DNA of 14,726 nt, from the NCBI GenBank assembly GCA_037969055.1, contig JBBKWR010000193.1:1-14726 (forward strand), written 5' to 3'. Under the pieces are notes generated by a model that was not told the origin of the DNA, searched no databases, and worked only from the letters and a program-made list of their open reading frames with translations. Shown piece by piece: positions 1-6,415 of this stretch (within the stretch, counting starts at the first letter, position 1; each line of letters begins with the position of its first letter). The DNA comes from Pelagihabitans sp037969055 (GTDB lineage: Bacteria; Bacteroidota; Bacteroidia; Flavobacteriales; Flavobacteriaceae). The translations under genes and the position numbers were made by a program.

Positions 1-77
1 GTTTGGTAATTGACATTAGTGGATTGGTTTCATATAGATTAATAAAAATACCAATATTTAGAAAAGGACCATCATAA
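1..77 (+). CDS. C-terminal fragment of an upstream gene, possibly acyltransferase-3 family (partial)
   Basis: The frame beginning at base 3 is open from the window edge to a TAA at 75-77 and encodes 24 residues. They include SYRLIKIPIFRKG, which resembles the end of acyltransferase-3 (OafA/YrhL-like) membrane proteins, where a last helix is followed by SYxLIEKPxL and a short basic tail. The usual Glu-Lys pair is Lys-Ile here, so the family call is an inference from a very short tail. No start codon or catalytic residue is visible. The alternative is that this is a chance open stretch and the true upstream neighbour lies further away. A hairpin sits 30 bases after the stop, as expected at a gene end. 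Confidence 0.35.
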   Translation, partial: LVIDISGLVSYRLIKIPIFRKGPS

Positions 78-107
78 AATCGTTCTTGAAGTATCAGAAA
101 ATCGTTA

Positions 108-128
108 ATCTTGTTCAGAGAACAAGAT
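108..128. terminator. Perfect 9-bp inverted repeat, possible terminator or operator
   Basis: The arms ATCTTGTTC (108-116) and GAACAAGAT (120-128) are perfectly complementary around a 3-base AGA centre, and GCGTTTTAG follows. On the + strand it lies 30 bases after the stop of the fragment ending at 77, so it could be its terminator. However, the loop is tight, the stem is AT-rich and the T-run is only four bases. It also lies about 120 bases before the glpF start, so an operator for a dimeric regulator is equally possible. The sequence alone does not decide between the two. Confidence 0.4.
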
Positions 129-244
129 GCGTTTTAGATCTGCTCGTCCCGGAACACCTAAATTAGTTGTTGCTTGCTAAATTATTTAGTTTCGATCCAC
201 AATCCGTGTTATTTTTTTATCTTGATGCCTTAAACAACCGACCC

Positions 245-973
245 ATGATGACCGAATATCTTTTTGAATTTATAGGAACTGCCATGCTCATATTATTGGG
301 AAATGGTATTGTAGCGAATGTAGTGCTTAAGGACACAAAAGGCTCAAATGCAGGATGGGTGGGAATTTGCCTCGCTTGGGGTATTGCCGTATTTGTTGGG
401 GTATTCATATCCGCCGATGTGAGCGGCGCCCATTTGAACCCAGCGGTGACCTTTGGACTCGCTACGGCCGGAAAGTTTTCGTGGAACCTTGTTCCGGGAT
501 ATATGTTGGCCCAAATATTAGGCGCCATGCTGGGAACCACCTTGGTATGGATGACATATAAAAAACAATATGACGCCACCGATGATCCAGGTGCGCTATT
601 GGCCACTTTTAGCACAGGACCTGCTGTTCGTAGCCCATTTTGGAATTTTGTCACAGAAGTGATCGGCACATTTGCCTTGGTTTTCGGTGTATTTTATATA
701 GCTGGTGGCACCCATGGCGAAGAACCCATAACCCTTGGTTCCTTGGATGCCCTTCCGGTCGCACTTTTGGTGATCGGCATTGGGTTGAGCCTTGGCGGCC
801 CAACGGGCTATGCCATCAATCCGGCACGAGATCTTGGTCCAAGGATCGTGCACACTTTGTTGCCCTTAAAAGGGAAAGGCAGCAGTGATTGGGCTTATGC
901 ATGGGTACCCATAGCAGGTCCGCTCGTAGGTGGGGCGCTAGCCGCGCTAGTGTTCAGTTTGGCAGGTATGTAA
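245..973 (+). CDS. glpF: MIP-family channel, aquaglyceroporin (GlpF-type)
   Basis: This is an inner-membrane channel for glycerol and small neutral solutes, possibly also water. From the ATG at 245 the protein has 242 residues, normal for the family. Both half-helix signatures are present: HLNPAVTFG with NPA at residues 65-67, and AINPARDLGPR with NPA at 192-194. The Arg of the selectivity filter is R195, and the following Asp (D196) is the residue typical of glycerol-conducting GlpF rather than strict aquaporins. The hydrophobic segments suit six helices plus two half-helices. The frame extends upstream to a TTG at 167, but that adds 26 residues absent from the family, so 245 or the adjacent ATG at 248 is preferred. 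The usual partners glpK and glpD are not next to it, so the glycerol role rests on the sequence only. Confidence 0.9.
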   Translation: MMTEYLFEFIGTAMLILLGNGIVANVVLKDTKGSNAGWVGICLAWGIAVFVGVFISADVSGAHLNPAVTFGLATAGKFSWNLVPGYMLAQILGAMLGTTLVWMTYKKQYDATDDPGALLATFSTGPAVRSPFWNFVTEVIGTFALVFGVFYIAGGTHGEEPITLGSLDALPVALLVIGIGLSLGGPTGYAINPARDLGPRIVHTLLPLKGKGSSDWAYAWVPIAGPLVGGALAALVFSLAGM

Positions 974-997
974 CCCGTTTTAAATATTATAATTGGA

Positions 998-1099
998 ATG
1001 CTCGGCTTGGTTTTATCGGATTCGCCATTAGTGCGGACAGTAGGAGTAGGGTTGTTGCTTTTATCCTTTTATGTTTTATTCCGGACCATTTTTCCGTAG
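998..1099 (+). CDS. Candidate 33-residue single-helix membrane protein
   Basis: An ATG at 998 opens a 33-codon frame ending at TAG 1097-1099. Its central part, VGVGLLLLSFYVLFRTIF, would form one transmembrane helix, with a few charged residues before it and an Arg near its end. It starts 24 bases after the glpF stop and lies in the same frame as glpF, with no other stop between. It could therefore be a small co-transcribed membrane protein, the eroded tail of a longer glpF, or chance. I do not recognise a family and see no clear ribosome binding site, which is uninformative in this phylum. The remaining bases from 1100 to the next gene hold nothing I can name. Confidence 0.3.
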   Translation: MLGLVLSDSPLVRTVGVGLLLLSFYVLFRTIFP

Positions 1100-1177
1100 A
1101 GCGGTCCAAGCGTTATTTTAACCAAATCTTGGGCCAACCGATAAATTGATGTTTACTTGAATCCATATTATAAATCG

Positions 1178-1825
1178 ATGCGTTATTTTCTTTTCTTATT
1201 TATATTTGTTATACCGGCTGGCCATGCACAAGATCACCTTAGATTTAAGGATGAAATTACCGCCATAACTACAAAATATGATACCCTATGGGATGCTTCG
1301 AAGGCGTCAGTGGTATTTACCGGGAGCTCGAGTATTCGAATTTGGAACGATCTTCAAAAAAACTTTCCATCATTTCAAATAGTAAACTCTGGGTTTGGAG
1401 GTTCCCAAGCCTCAGATCTATTGGCCTATACCGATGAATTGATCTTACGGTTCAATCCGATAAAAGTATTCATATACGAGGGAGACAACGACATTTCAAA
1501 TAAAAAAAGACCAAAGGAAATCATTGATACCATTAAAGAAATTATTGCTAAAATTAGGACCGAAAACCCCTCCGCAAAAATAGTGTTGATTGCCGCAAAA
1601 CCAAGCATGGCCAGATGGTCCATGAAACGCCGCTATAAAAACTTGAACAGGAAATTTAATAGGTTGACCAAAAAAGATGCCCTTATTCAGTTTGCCGATG
1701 TTTGGAATCCAATGTTGAACGGGCGTAAAGTAAAAGAGGATATTTTTATCCAAGACGGGCTGCATATGAACGATAAAGGATACGGGATATGGTACAGTGT
1801 CATAAAACCGTTTATGGAAGAATAG
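1178..1825 (+). CDS. Secreted SGNH/GDSL-family hydrolase (esterase/lipase-like)
   Basis: Probably an exported esterase or deacetylase acting on lipids or acylated glycans; the substrate cannot be read from the sequence. From the ATG at 1178 the protein has 215 residues and begins with a signal peptide: basic start, FLFLFIFVI core, likely cut after GHA at residue 17. The SGNH blocks are in order. Block I is GSSSIRIW, nucleophile probably S51. Block II is NSGFGGSQASDL with its Gly near residue 74. Block III is GDND with N104. Block V is DGLH with D193 and H196. This type resembles the GDSL proteins that read GSSSIRxW in Bacteroidota. A TTG at 1157 would add seven residues before the signal peptide and is less likely. 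The GH20 gene follows in the same direction after 166 bases, perhaps sharing a role in polymer breakdown. Confidence 0.88.
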   Translation: MRYFLFLFIFVIPAGHAQDHLRFKDEITAITTKYDTLWDASKASVVFTGSSSIRIWNDLQKNFPSFQIVNSGFGGSQASDLLAYTDELILRFNPIKVFIYEGDNDISNKKRPKEIIDTIKEIIAKIRTENPSAKIVLIAAKPSMARWSMKRRYKNLNRKFNRLTKKDALIQFADVWNPMLNGRKVKEDIFIQDGLHMNDKGYGIWYSVIKPFMEE

Positions 1826-1846
1826 GGAGAAGTTTGAAGGATAAAA

Positions 1847-1881
1847 TACGAGGTACGAAATACGAGGTACGAATTACGAAG
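1847..1881. repeat. Five tandem heptamers, core TACGA plus two variable bases
   Basis: Five head-to-tail 7-base units: TACGAGG, TACGAAA, TACGAGG, TACGAAT, TACGAAG. The first five bases are identical in all units and only the last two vary. Units 1-2 and 3-4 also form a near-perfect 14-base duplication. The array lies 21 bases after the SGNH hydrolase stop and ends 110 bases before the GH20 start. It has no open-frame sense and no dyad long enough for a hairpin. Looser TACG copies occur at 1890 and 1926, out of phase. Confidence 0.85.
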
Positions 1882-1991
1882 TTGGACTATACGGTTGTTA
1901 TCCAATTAAAATTGAAGGGAAGCAGTACGTAATCGAAACAAACCTTAAACATTAATGATTTTTAAATAAGTAGTCAAAAACCATAAAAACA

Positions 1992-3611
1992 ATGATCAAA
2001 TCAACTCTTTTGCGAAGTCTTCTATTCTTAATGACACTAATTATGGCAATGTCATGTCAACAAGAAAAAAAGAAGCGGGTCCTGAACTTTCCTAAAACAG
2101 ATCTGTCTGCCGCCGATATGATTCCCAGGCCTTTAAAGCTAATCGCGACCAATGGTGGTTTTGGTTTGGATCAATTTACGGCCATCTATACGTCTGAAAC
2201 TGCTTTAGGGTATTCTGATGTGGGAAATTTTTTGGCGGAAAAAATAAAGGAAATGACCAATTTGGAGCTCCCCGTGAACGCCATTGCCTCGGATCAACAG
2301 GAAGGAATCATTTATATCAATCAATCGGATAGTCTGGAACTCAACGCGCCAGAAGCGTACCAATTATACATCACTCCCGATTCCGTGATTTTGAATTCCA
2401 ATACGGCCGTAGGGGCCTTCCGAGGGGCACAGACTCTACGACAGATCATTTCGCAAGAAAGTAACGATACCTTGGCCGCCTACCCGGTTTGGACGATTCC
2501 AACAGGAAAAATTATCGATGGCCCCAATTTTGAATACAGGGGATCGATGTTGGATGTGGCCCGACACTTTTTTAGCGTGCAGGATGTAAAAAAATATATC
2601 GACTTATTGGCCTATTACAAGTACAACGTGCTGCATTTACATTTATCCGATGATCAGGGATGGCGCATTGAAATAAAATCATGGCCCAAACTTACCGAGA
2701 TTGGTGGTAGTACCGAAGTAGGTGGCGAGTCTGGTGGGTTCTATACCCAAGAAGATTATAAAGAAATTGTTGCTTACGCCGCAAAGAACCATATGATGGT
2801 AGTGCCCGAAATTGATATGCCCGGGCATACCAATGCCGCTTCGGCCTCTTATCCAATTTTAAATGGAAATGGCAAGAAAGTGACGCTTTACGAAGGGACG
2901 CATGTGGGCTTCAGCACTTTTGATACCCGTAAGGATACCGTGTATGCCTTTATTGACGATGTGGTACGGGAAATAGCTGCGATCACCCCTGGACCTTATT
3001 TTCATATTGGGGGCGATGAAAGCCATGTGACCAAAAAGAACGACTATATTTATTTTGTCGAGAAGGTCGAAAAAATTGTTCAAAAACATGGGAAGCGCAT
3101 GATCGGATGGGACGAAGTCGCCACCGCCAATATCGATTCGACTTCGATCTCACAATTCTGGGCCAGCAAGACAAACGCCGATCTGGCTATAAAAAAGGGA
3201 ATGAAAGTAATCATGTCTCCCGCCAAAAAAGCCTACCTCGACATGCAGTACGATACCCTCTCCAAACACGGGCTGCACTGGGCCGCCTATATCCCTGTCG
3301 ATACAGCCTATGTTTGGACCCCTGAGGAATATGAGGGCATTCCAATAGAAAATATTTTGGGCATCGAGGCCCCATTGTGGTCTGAAACCATTAGCAATAT
3401 AGATGAATTGGAATATTTGGCCTTTCCGAGGGCTATCGGTTATTCGGAGCTGAGCTGGACCACCAAGGAGAACCGTAACTGGGATTCTTATAAGGTTCGA
3501 TTGGCCAACCAGGCACCCTATTTAGATCGAATGGACGTGAAATATTATCCCTCACCCTTAATCGATTGGAAAAAAAGCAAATATTCCTTTAAAGAGATCA
3601 AAAAGGATTAG
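1992..3611 (+). CDS. Beta-N-acetylhexosaminidase, GH20, lipoprotein
   Basis: Releases terminal N-acetylhexosamine (GlcNAc or GalNAc) from chitin-type oligosaccharides or glycans by substrate-assisted catalysis. The protein has 539 residues. It starts with a lipoprotein signal peptide, hydrophobic to residue 21 with lipid-carrying C22 in AMSC. The residues after the Cys are QQEKKK, without the acidic run linked to surface export in some flavobacteria, so the final membrane face is uncertain. A GH20b-like N-terminal domain covers roughly 40-175. The catalytic (beta/alpha)8 domain starts at about 178 with FEYRGSMLDVARHF, then HLHLSDDQGWR (215-225), PEIDMPGH (272-279), and HIGGDES with the catalytic pair D342-E343. 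Trp residues at 373, 390 and 463 fit the sugar pocket. The domain ends near 510 and no carbohydrate-binding module follows. No SusC/SusD genes are nearby, so it is not in an obvious polysaccharide locus. Confidence 0.95.
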   Translation: MIKSTLLRSLLFLMTLIMAMSCQQEKKKRVLNFPKTDLSAADMIPRPLKLIATNGGFGLDQFTAIYTSETALGYSDVGNFLAEKIKEMTNLELPVNAIASDQQEGIIYINQSDSLELNAPEAYQLYITPDSVILNSNTAVGAFRGAQTLRQIISQESNDTLAAYPVWTIPTGKIIDGPNFEYRGSMLDVARHFFSVQDVKKYIDLLAYYKYNVLHLHLSDDQGWRIEIKSWPKLTEIGGSTEVGGESGGFYTQEDYKEIVAYAAKNHMMVVPEIDMPGHTNAASASYPILNGNGKKVTLYEGTHVGFSTFDTRKDTVYAFIDDVVREIAAITPGPYFHIGGDESHVTKKNDYIYFVEKVEKIVQKHGKRMIGWDEVATANIDSTSISQFWASKTNADLAIKKGMKVIMSPAKKAYLDMQYDTLSKHGLHWAAYIPVDTAYVWTPEEYEGIPIENILGIEAPLWSETISNIDELEYLAFPRAIGYSELSWTTKENRNWDSYKVRLANQAPYLDRMDVKYYPSPLIDWKKSKYSFKEIKKD

Positions 3612-3690
3612 CGCACAATACAGACGAACTTTTGGTGGTGAAAACCTCTAATATGCCAGCATTTGATTTGACTATTTGTCGTTCCCGGGG

Positions 3691-3708
3691 AGGCCGATCG
3701 GTCTTTTT
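3691..3708 (+). terminator. Weak possible intrinsic terminator after the GH20 gene
   Basis: AGGCC (3691-3695) and GGTCT (3700-3704) can pair, with one G-U, around a GATC loop, and T bases run on to 3708. It is 80 bases after the GH20 stop. The stem has only five pairs, so the call is weak. Confidence 0.35.
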
Positions 3709-3864
3709 AGTACACATGGAAGGCTAGACTGATTCATGTGGGGTATGGGGGTTCACGTAAAGGATGGAAAAAAGGCCAACCATCCAGTTAAACATTGAAA
3801 AGACATGGGCGTATTGATTTGAATCAGTCACCTAAAAATAACCTATTCATTAGGTTTGAAACAT

Positions 3865-3892
3865 AAAAAAGTCCCAACAGTATCGTTGGGAC
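3865..3892 (-). terminator. Intrinsic terminator of the ruvX-def-DUF5606 operon
   Basis: GTCCCAAC (3871-3878) and GTTGGGAC (3885-3892) form a perfect 8-bp GC-rich stem with a 6-base loop. Read on the minus strand, the stem is followed directly by six T (3870-3865). It lies 34 bases beyond the DUF5606 stop, as expected for a rho-independent terminator of that operon. Confidence 0.88.
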
Positions 3893-3926
3893 CCTCAATA
3901 TTTACAACTGAATGTTCTAGATTTAG

Positions 3927-4343
3927 CTATTCCTCCTCAGATGCATCTCCATCATCCGAAAAATCGGTAATGCCATTATTGTGAAGGATGTTGTACCAAT
4001 TGAGGACCTTGCTAATATCACTGGCATAGACCCTGTCCTCATCATAATCGGGCAGCACCTCAAAAAAATATTCTTCCAACTTGATTTTTTCGGCTTTGTG
4101 ACCAATGCTGGTCTTGCCGCCCTTTTCCTTGGCCTGTATATTCAAAAAAACCTGACGCAGTGGAATTTCCTCATCCAAGGTATAGATCGCAATTTCGGAA
4201 AGTACACTTACATTGCTGCGAAGTCCCACAGTAATCTTTTTCCCGTCTAACAATGATTCCGCCACAAAACCTGTTCGCGTCTGCGTCAACAGTTTATAGA
4301 GTCCGGGTTTGCCCCCGATGGCCAATATTTTCTCTAATCCCAT
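3927..4343 (-). CDS. DUF5606 domain protein
   Basis: A 138-residue protein of the Bacteroidota family DUF5606, whose function I do not know to be established. The N-terminal part, LEKILAIGGKPGLYKLL (residues 3-19), looks like a small beta-rich domain continuing to about residue 60. The second conserved block is LPDYDEDRVYASDI followed by KVLNWYNIL (97-120). The last 12 residues are almost all acidic (DDGDASEEE). No signal peptide or membrane segment is present, so it is cytoplasmic. It lies 56 bases downstream of def on the same strand and is the last gene before the terminator, so co-transcription with def and ruvX is likely. In related genomes I recall this gene near def and mazG; mazG is not here. 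Confidence 0.87.
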   Translation of the reverse strand: MGLEKILAIGGKPGLYKLLTQTRTGFVAESLLDGKKITVGLRSNVSVLSEIAIYTLDEEIPLRQVFLNIQAKEKGGKTSIGHKAEKIKLEEYFFEVLPDYDEDRVYASDISKVLNWYNILHNNGITDFSDDGDASEEE

Positions 4344-4399
4344 ACTTTTTTAAAATTGCGATCGCAAAGATGGTATTTTTATAATAATAAGCATATTGA

Positions 4400-4990
4400 T
4401 TATCGCACTTTTCTCAATTCTGGGAAGCGCATGCGATAGTCAACGGTAATTTTTCCTTGCGAAATATTTTTTAATTTGCCTTTCAACAGGCGTTTCTTGA
4501 GTGGTGATAATTTATCAGTGAACAATTTGCCCTCAATGTGGTCATATTCGTGTTGGATCACTCGGGCCAAGAGTCCGTCATATGTTTCAGTACGTGGCAC
4601 AAAATTTTCATCGAAATAGGATATTGATATAGTCCCTTTCCGTTTGATATCCTCCCGAATTTCCGGGATGCTCAAGCAGCCTTCATTAAATACCCATTCC
4701 TCCCCCGTTTCTTCATGGATCGTGGCATTGATAAATACTTTTTTAAACCCGTTCAATGTCATCTGTTCTTCCATAGAAAGTTCGTCATCTTCTGAGAACG
4801 GGGTGGTGTCAACGAGGAACAAACGCAGGGCCAGACCAATTTGGGGTGCTGCCAGACCAACCCCGTTCGCCTTATACATGGTCTCCCACATATTTTCAAG
4901 CAACGCGGCCAACTGGGGGTGGTCTTTCGCCAATACCTTGCCCTTTTTTCTTAATACCGGATCGCCATAAGCTACAATGGGTAATATCAT
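4400..4990 (-). CDS. def: Peptide deformylase
   Basis: Metalloenzyme (Fe2+ or Zn2+) that removes the formyl group from the N-terminal Met of new proteins at the ribosome. The protein has 196 residues from the ATG at 4990. All three family motifs are complete: GVGLAAPQIG (43-52), EGCLSIPE (103-110) with metal ligand C105, and QHEYDH (146-151) with ligands H147 and H151 and catalytic E148. An insert around residues 64-82, rich in acidic residues, resembles Bacteroidota def proteins. The ATG shares its A with the ruvX stop (TGATG), pointing to translational coupling. A TTG one codon earlier is possible but less likely. The C-terminal tail after about 165 is basic. Confidence 0.97.
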   Translation of the reverse strand: MILPIVAYGDPVLRKKGKVLAKDHPQLAALLENMWETMYKANGVGLAAPQIGLALRLFLVDTTPFSEDDELSMEEQMTLNGFKKVFINATIHEETGEEWVFNEGCLSIPEIREDIKRKGTISISYFDENFVPRTETYDGLLARVIQHEYDHIEGKLFTDKLSPLKKRLLKGKLKNISQGKITVDYRMRFPELRKVR

Positions 4991-5427
4991 CAAATTCTGT
5001 TTAAATAAGCCTGTAAAATTAGGGTGGCACTTATCTCATCCACCAAGGCCTTGTTTCTTCTCTTCATTTTTTTGACCCCACTTTGCACCATGCTCTGCAC
5101 TGCCATTTTTGAGGTGAAGCGCTCGTCTTGTCGTTCTATGGGTATGCCTGGGAACATTTTGGATAATTTTTGGAGGAACAATTGAATGTCTGCCTCATTT
5201 TCCGATAGGGCATTGTTCATCTGCCTAGGTTCACCCACCACGATGCAGGTAACCCTTTCGTCATGGATAAATTTAGAAAGAAAACCTAACAGCTCACTCG
5301 ATTCAACGGTGGTCAAACCGGAAGCGATCAATTGCAACTCATCGGTAGTCGCAATTCCGGTGCGTTTTTTTCCATAGTCCAATGCCAGTACCCTACCCAA
5401 AATATATTTTTTGCAAAAATAGCCCAT
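4990..5427 (-). CDS. ruvX: Putative pre-16S rRNA nuclease / Holliday junction resolvase RuvX (YqgF)
   Basis: YqgF-family nuclease with an RNase H-like fold; in E. coli it is linked to maturation of the 16S rRNA 5' end, and the fold resembles RuvC resolvase. The protein has 145 residues from the ATG at 5427. Motifs: LALDYGKKRTGIA with catalytic D17, VVGEPRQMN (63-71), ERQDERFTS (98-106) and the C-terminal VDEISATLIL with D130. Family members usually begin directly at MGRxLAxDxG; here nine extra residues precede it. A TTG at 5400 (giving MGRVLALDYG, 136 residues) would match that length better, so the start is uncertain. It is the first gene of the operon with def and DUF5606 and is divergent from dapD. 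Confidence 0.93.
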   Translation of the reverse strand: MGYFCKKYILGRVLALDYGKKRTGIATTDELQLIASGLTTVESSELLGFLSKFIHDERVTCIVVGEPRQMNNALSENEADIQLFLQKLSKMFPGIPIERQDERFTSKMAVQSMVQSGVKKMKRRNKALVDEISATLILQAYLNRI

Positions 5428-5475
5428 AAATTGTTATTAGTAGAAAATTGCCCGCGGAATTCATTCTTGACCTAC

Positions 5476-5483
5476 TATCTTTG
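5476..5483 (+). promoter_or_regulatory. TAnnTTTG -7 element for dapD
   Basis: TATCTTTG matches the Bacteroidota -7 consensus TAnnTTTG and lies 22 bases before the dapD ATG. The nearest upstream TTG candidates are at 5467-5469 (spacer 6) and 5448-5450 (spacer 25), neither at the usual spacing of about 17-21, so the -33 part is unresolved. It lies in the divergent region shared with ruvX. Confidence 0.6.
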
Positions 5484-5505
5484 CACAAATTATTTGACAA
5501 AAAGG

Positions 5506-6321
5506 ATGACCGAATTAAGAAATATCATTGAAAAAGCCTGGGATAACCGGGAACTTTTAAAAGAAACATCCACTCAAAAAGCAATACGTGAAGTAATCGC
5601 ACTTTTGGATGTTGGCAAGTTGCGCTGTGCTGAACCTACGGCCAATGGTTGGCAGATCAACGAATGGGTAAAAAAAGGGGTCGTTCTTTACTTCCCCATC
5701 CAAAAAATGGAAACTTATGAGGTGGGTATCTTCGAGTACCATGATAAGATACCCCTAAAAAGGGGATATGCCGAAAAAGGGGTTCGGGTGGTTCCCCATG
5801 CTGTGGCCAGACATGGTGCCTATTTATCGCCAGGTACGATTTTAATGCCCAGTTATGTGAACATAGGAGCTTATGTTGATGAGGGCACCATGGTCGACAC
5901 TTGGGCAACAGTGGGCAGTTGTGCGCAGATTGGCAAGCATGTCCACCTCAGTGGTGGCGTTGGTATAGGAGGGGTTTTGGAACCCTTGCAGGCAGCTCCT
6001 GTGATCATTGAGGACAATGCCTTTATCGGTTCCAGGTGCATCGTGGTAGAAGGCGTACGTGTTGAAAAAGAGGCCGTGCTGGGCGCCAATGTGGTCTTAA
6101 CCGCCTCTACCAAAATCATAGATGTCTCTGGTAAAAAACCAATTGTATACAAAGGTAGGGTTCCGGCCCGTTCGGTTGTTATACCAGGGAGTTATGCGAA
6201 AGACTTTCCTGCGGGCGAATATCAGGTGCCCTGTGCTTTGATCATTGGTACCAGAAAGGAAAGTACAGATAAGAAAACCTCTTTAAATAATGCCTTACGG
6301 GAATATGATGTGGCAGTTTAA
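5506..6321 (+). CDS. dapD: 2,3,4,5-tetrahydropyridine-2,6-dicarboxylate N-succinyltransferase
   Basis: Succinyl-CoA-dependent step of the succinylase branch of lysine and meso-diaminopimelate synthesis, which feeds peptidoglycan. From the ATG at 5506 the protein has 271 residues, the standard length. An alpha-helical N-terminal domain (1-95) is followed by the left-handed beta-helix of hexapeptide repeats (about 98-205). The hallmark stretch at 121-160 runs from GAYVDEGTMVDTWATVGSCA through HLSGGVGIGGVLEP. The C-terminal part carries VYKGRVPARSVVIPG (214-228), also typical. The frame is open upstream to 5332, but those 58 codons overlap ruvX on the other strand and do not belong to the family. 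A -7 promoter element sits just upstream. The gene appears to be monocistronic, with 94 bases before the next gene. Confidence 0.97.
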   Translation: MTELRNIIEKAWDNRELLKETSTQKAIREVIALLDVGKLRCAEPTANGWQINEWVKKGVVLYFPIQKMETYEVGIFEYHDKIPLKRGYAEKGVRVVPHAVARHGAYLSPGTILMPSYVNIGAYVDEGTMVDTWATVGSCAQIGKHVHLSGGVGIGGVLEPLQAAPVIIEDNAFIGSRCIVVEGVRVEKEAVLGANVVLTASTKIIDVSGKKPIVYKGRVPARSVVIPGSYAKDFPAGEYQVPCALIIGTRKESTDKKTSLNNALREYDVAV

Positions 6322-6415
6322 ATTGTAGGAATTTTACAATAAAATATACTATTTCCATTTTTTTACAGTTATAATCTAGTTACCGACCAACAGAAACCTG
6401 CTTACCATTACCAGT

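Larger units (their letters stand above)
3612..3926. other. Gene-free interval between convergent GH20 and DUF5606 genes
   Basis: This 315-base stretch holds no credible gene; its open frames are under about 30 codons. It contains a weak + strand hairpin at 3691-3708 and a strong minus-strand terminator at 3865-3892. The middle (about 3710-3860) shows no repeat, promoter or RNA fold I can defend. The interval could mark a deleted gene, but no eroded protein is recognisable. Confidence 0.6.

Noticed and set aside
10..38. TTGACA, 17 bases, then TATAGA, resembling an E. coli sigma-70 promoter
   Set aside because: Bacteroidota primary sigma factors use TTG/TAnnTTTG. The match lies inside the probable coding tail of the upstream gene and about 200 bases from the glpF start. 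Probably chance.
217..669. 150-codon minus-strand open frame inside glpF
   Set aside because: Antisense to conserved NPA-motif coding sequence, with no family resemblance and no promoter-like site.
889..1149. 86-codon + strand open frame spanning the end of glpF and the following gap
   Set aside because: The first third overlaps glpF in another frame and the sequence is Ser/Arg-rich without any domain. The 33-codon ORF in the glpF frame is the better candidate in this gap.
1847..1881. Possible CRISPR array from the direct repeats (also considered at 14031-14065)
   Set aside because: Repeat units are 7 bases with 2-base variable parts, far below CRISPR repeat and spacer lengths, and no cas genes are present.
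5332..5505. N-terminal extension of dapD by 58 residues
   Set aside because: It overlaps the ruvX coding region and the dapD -7 element. Family members begin at the MTELRNIIEKAW-type start at 5506.
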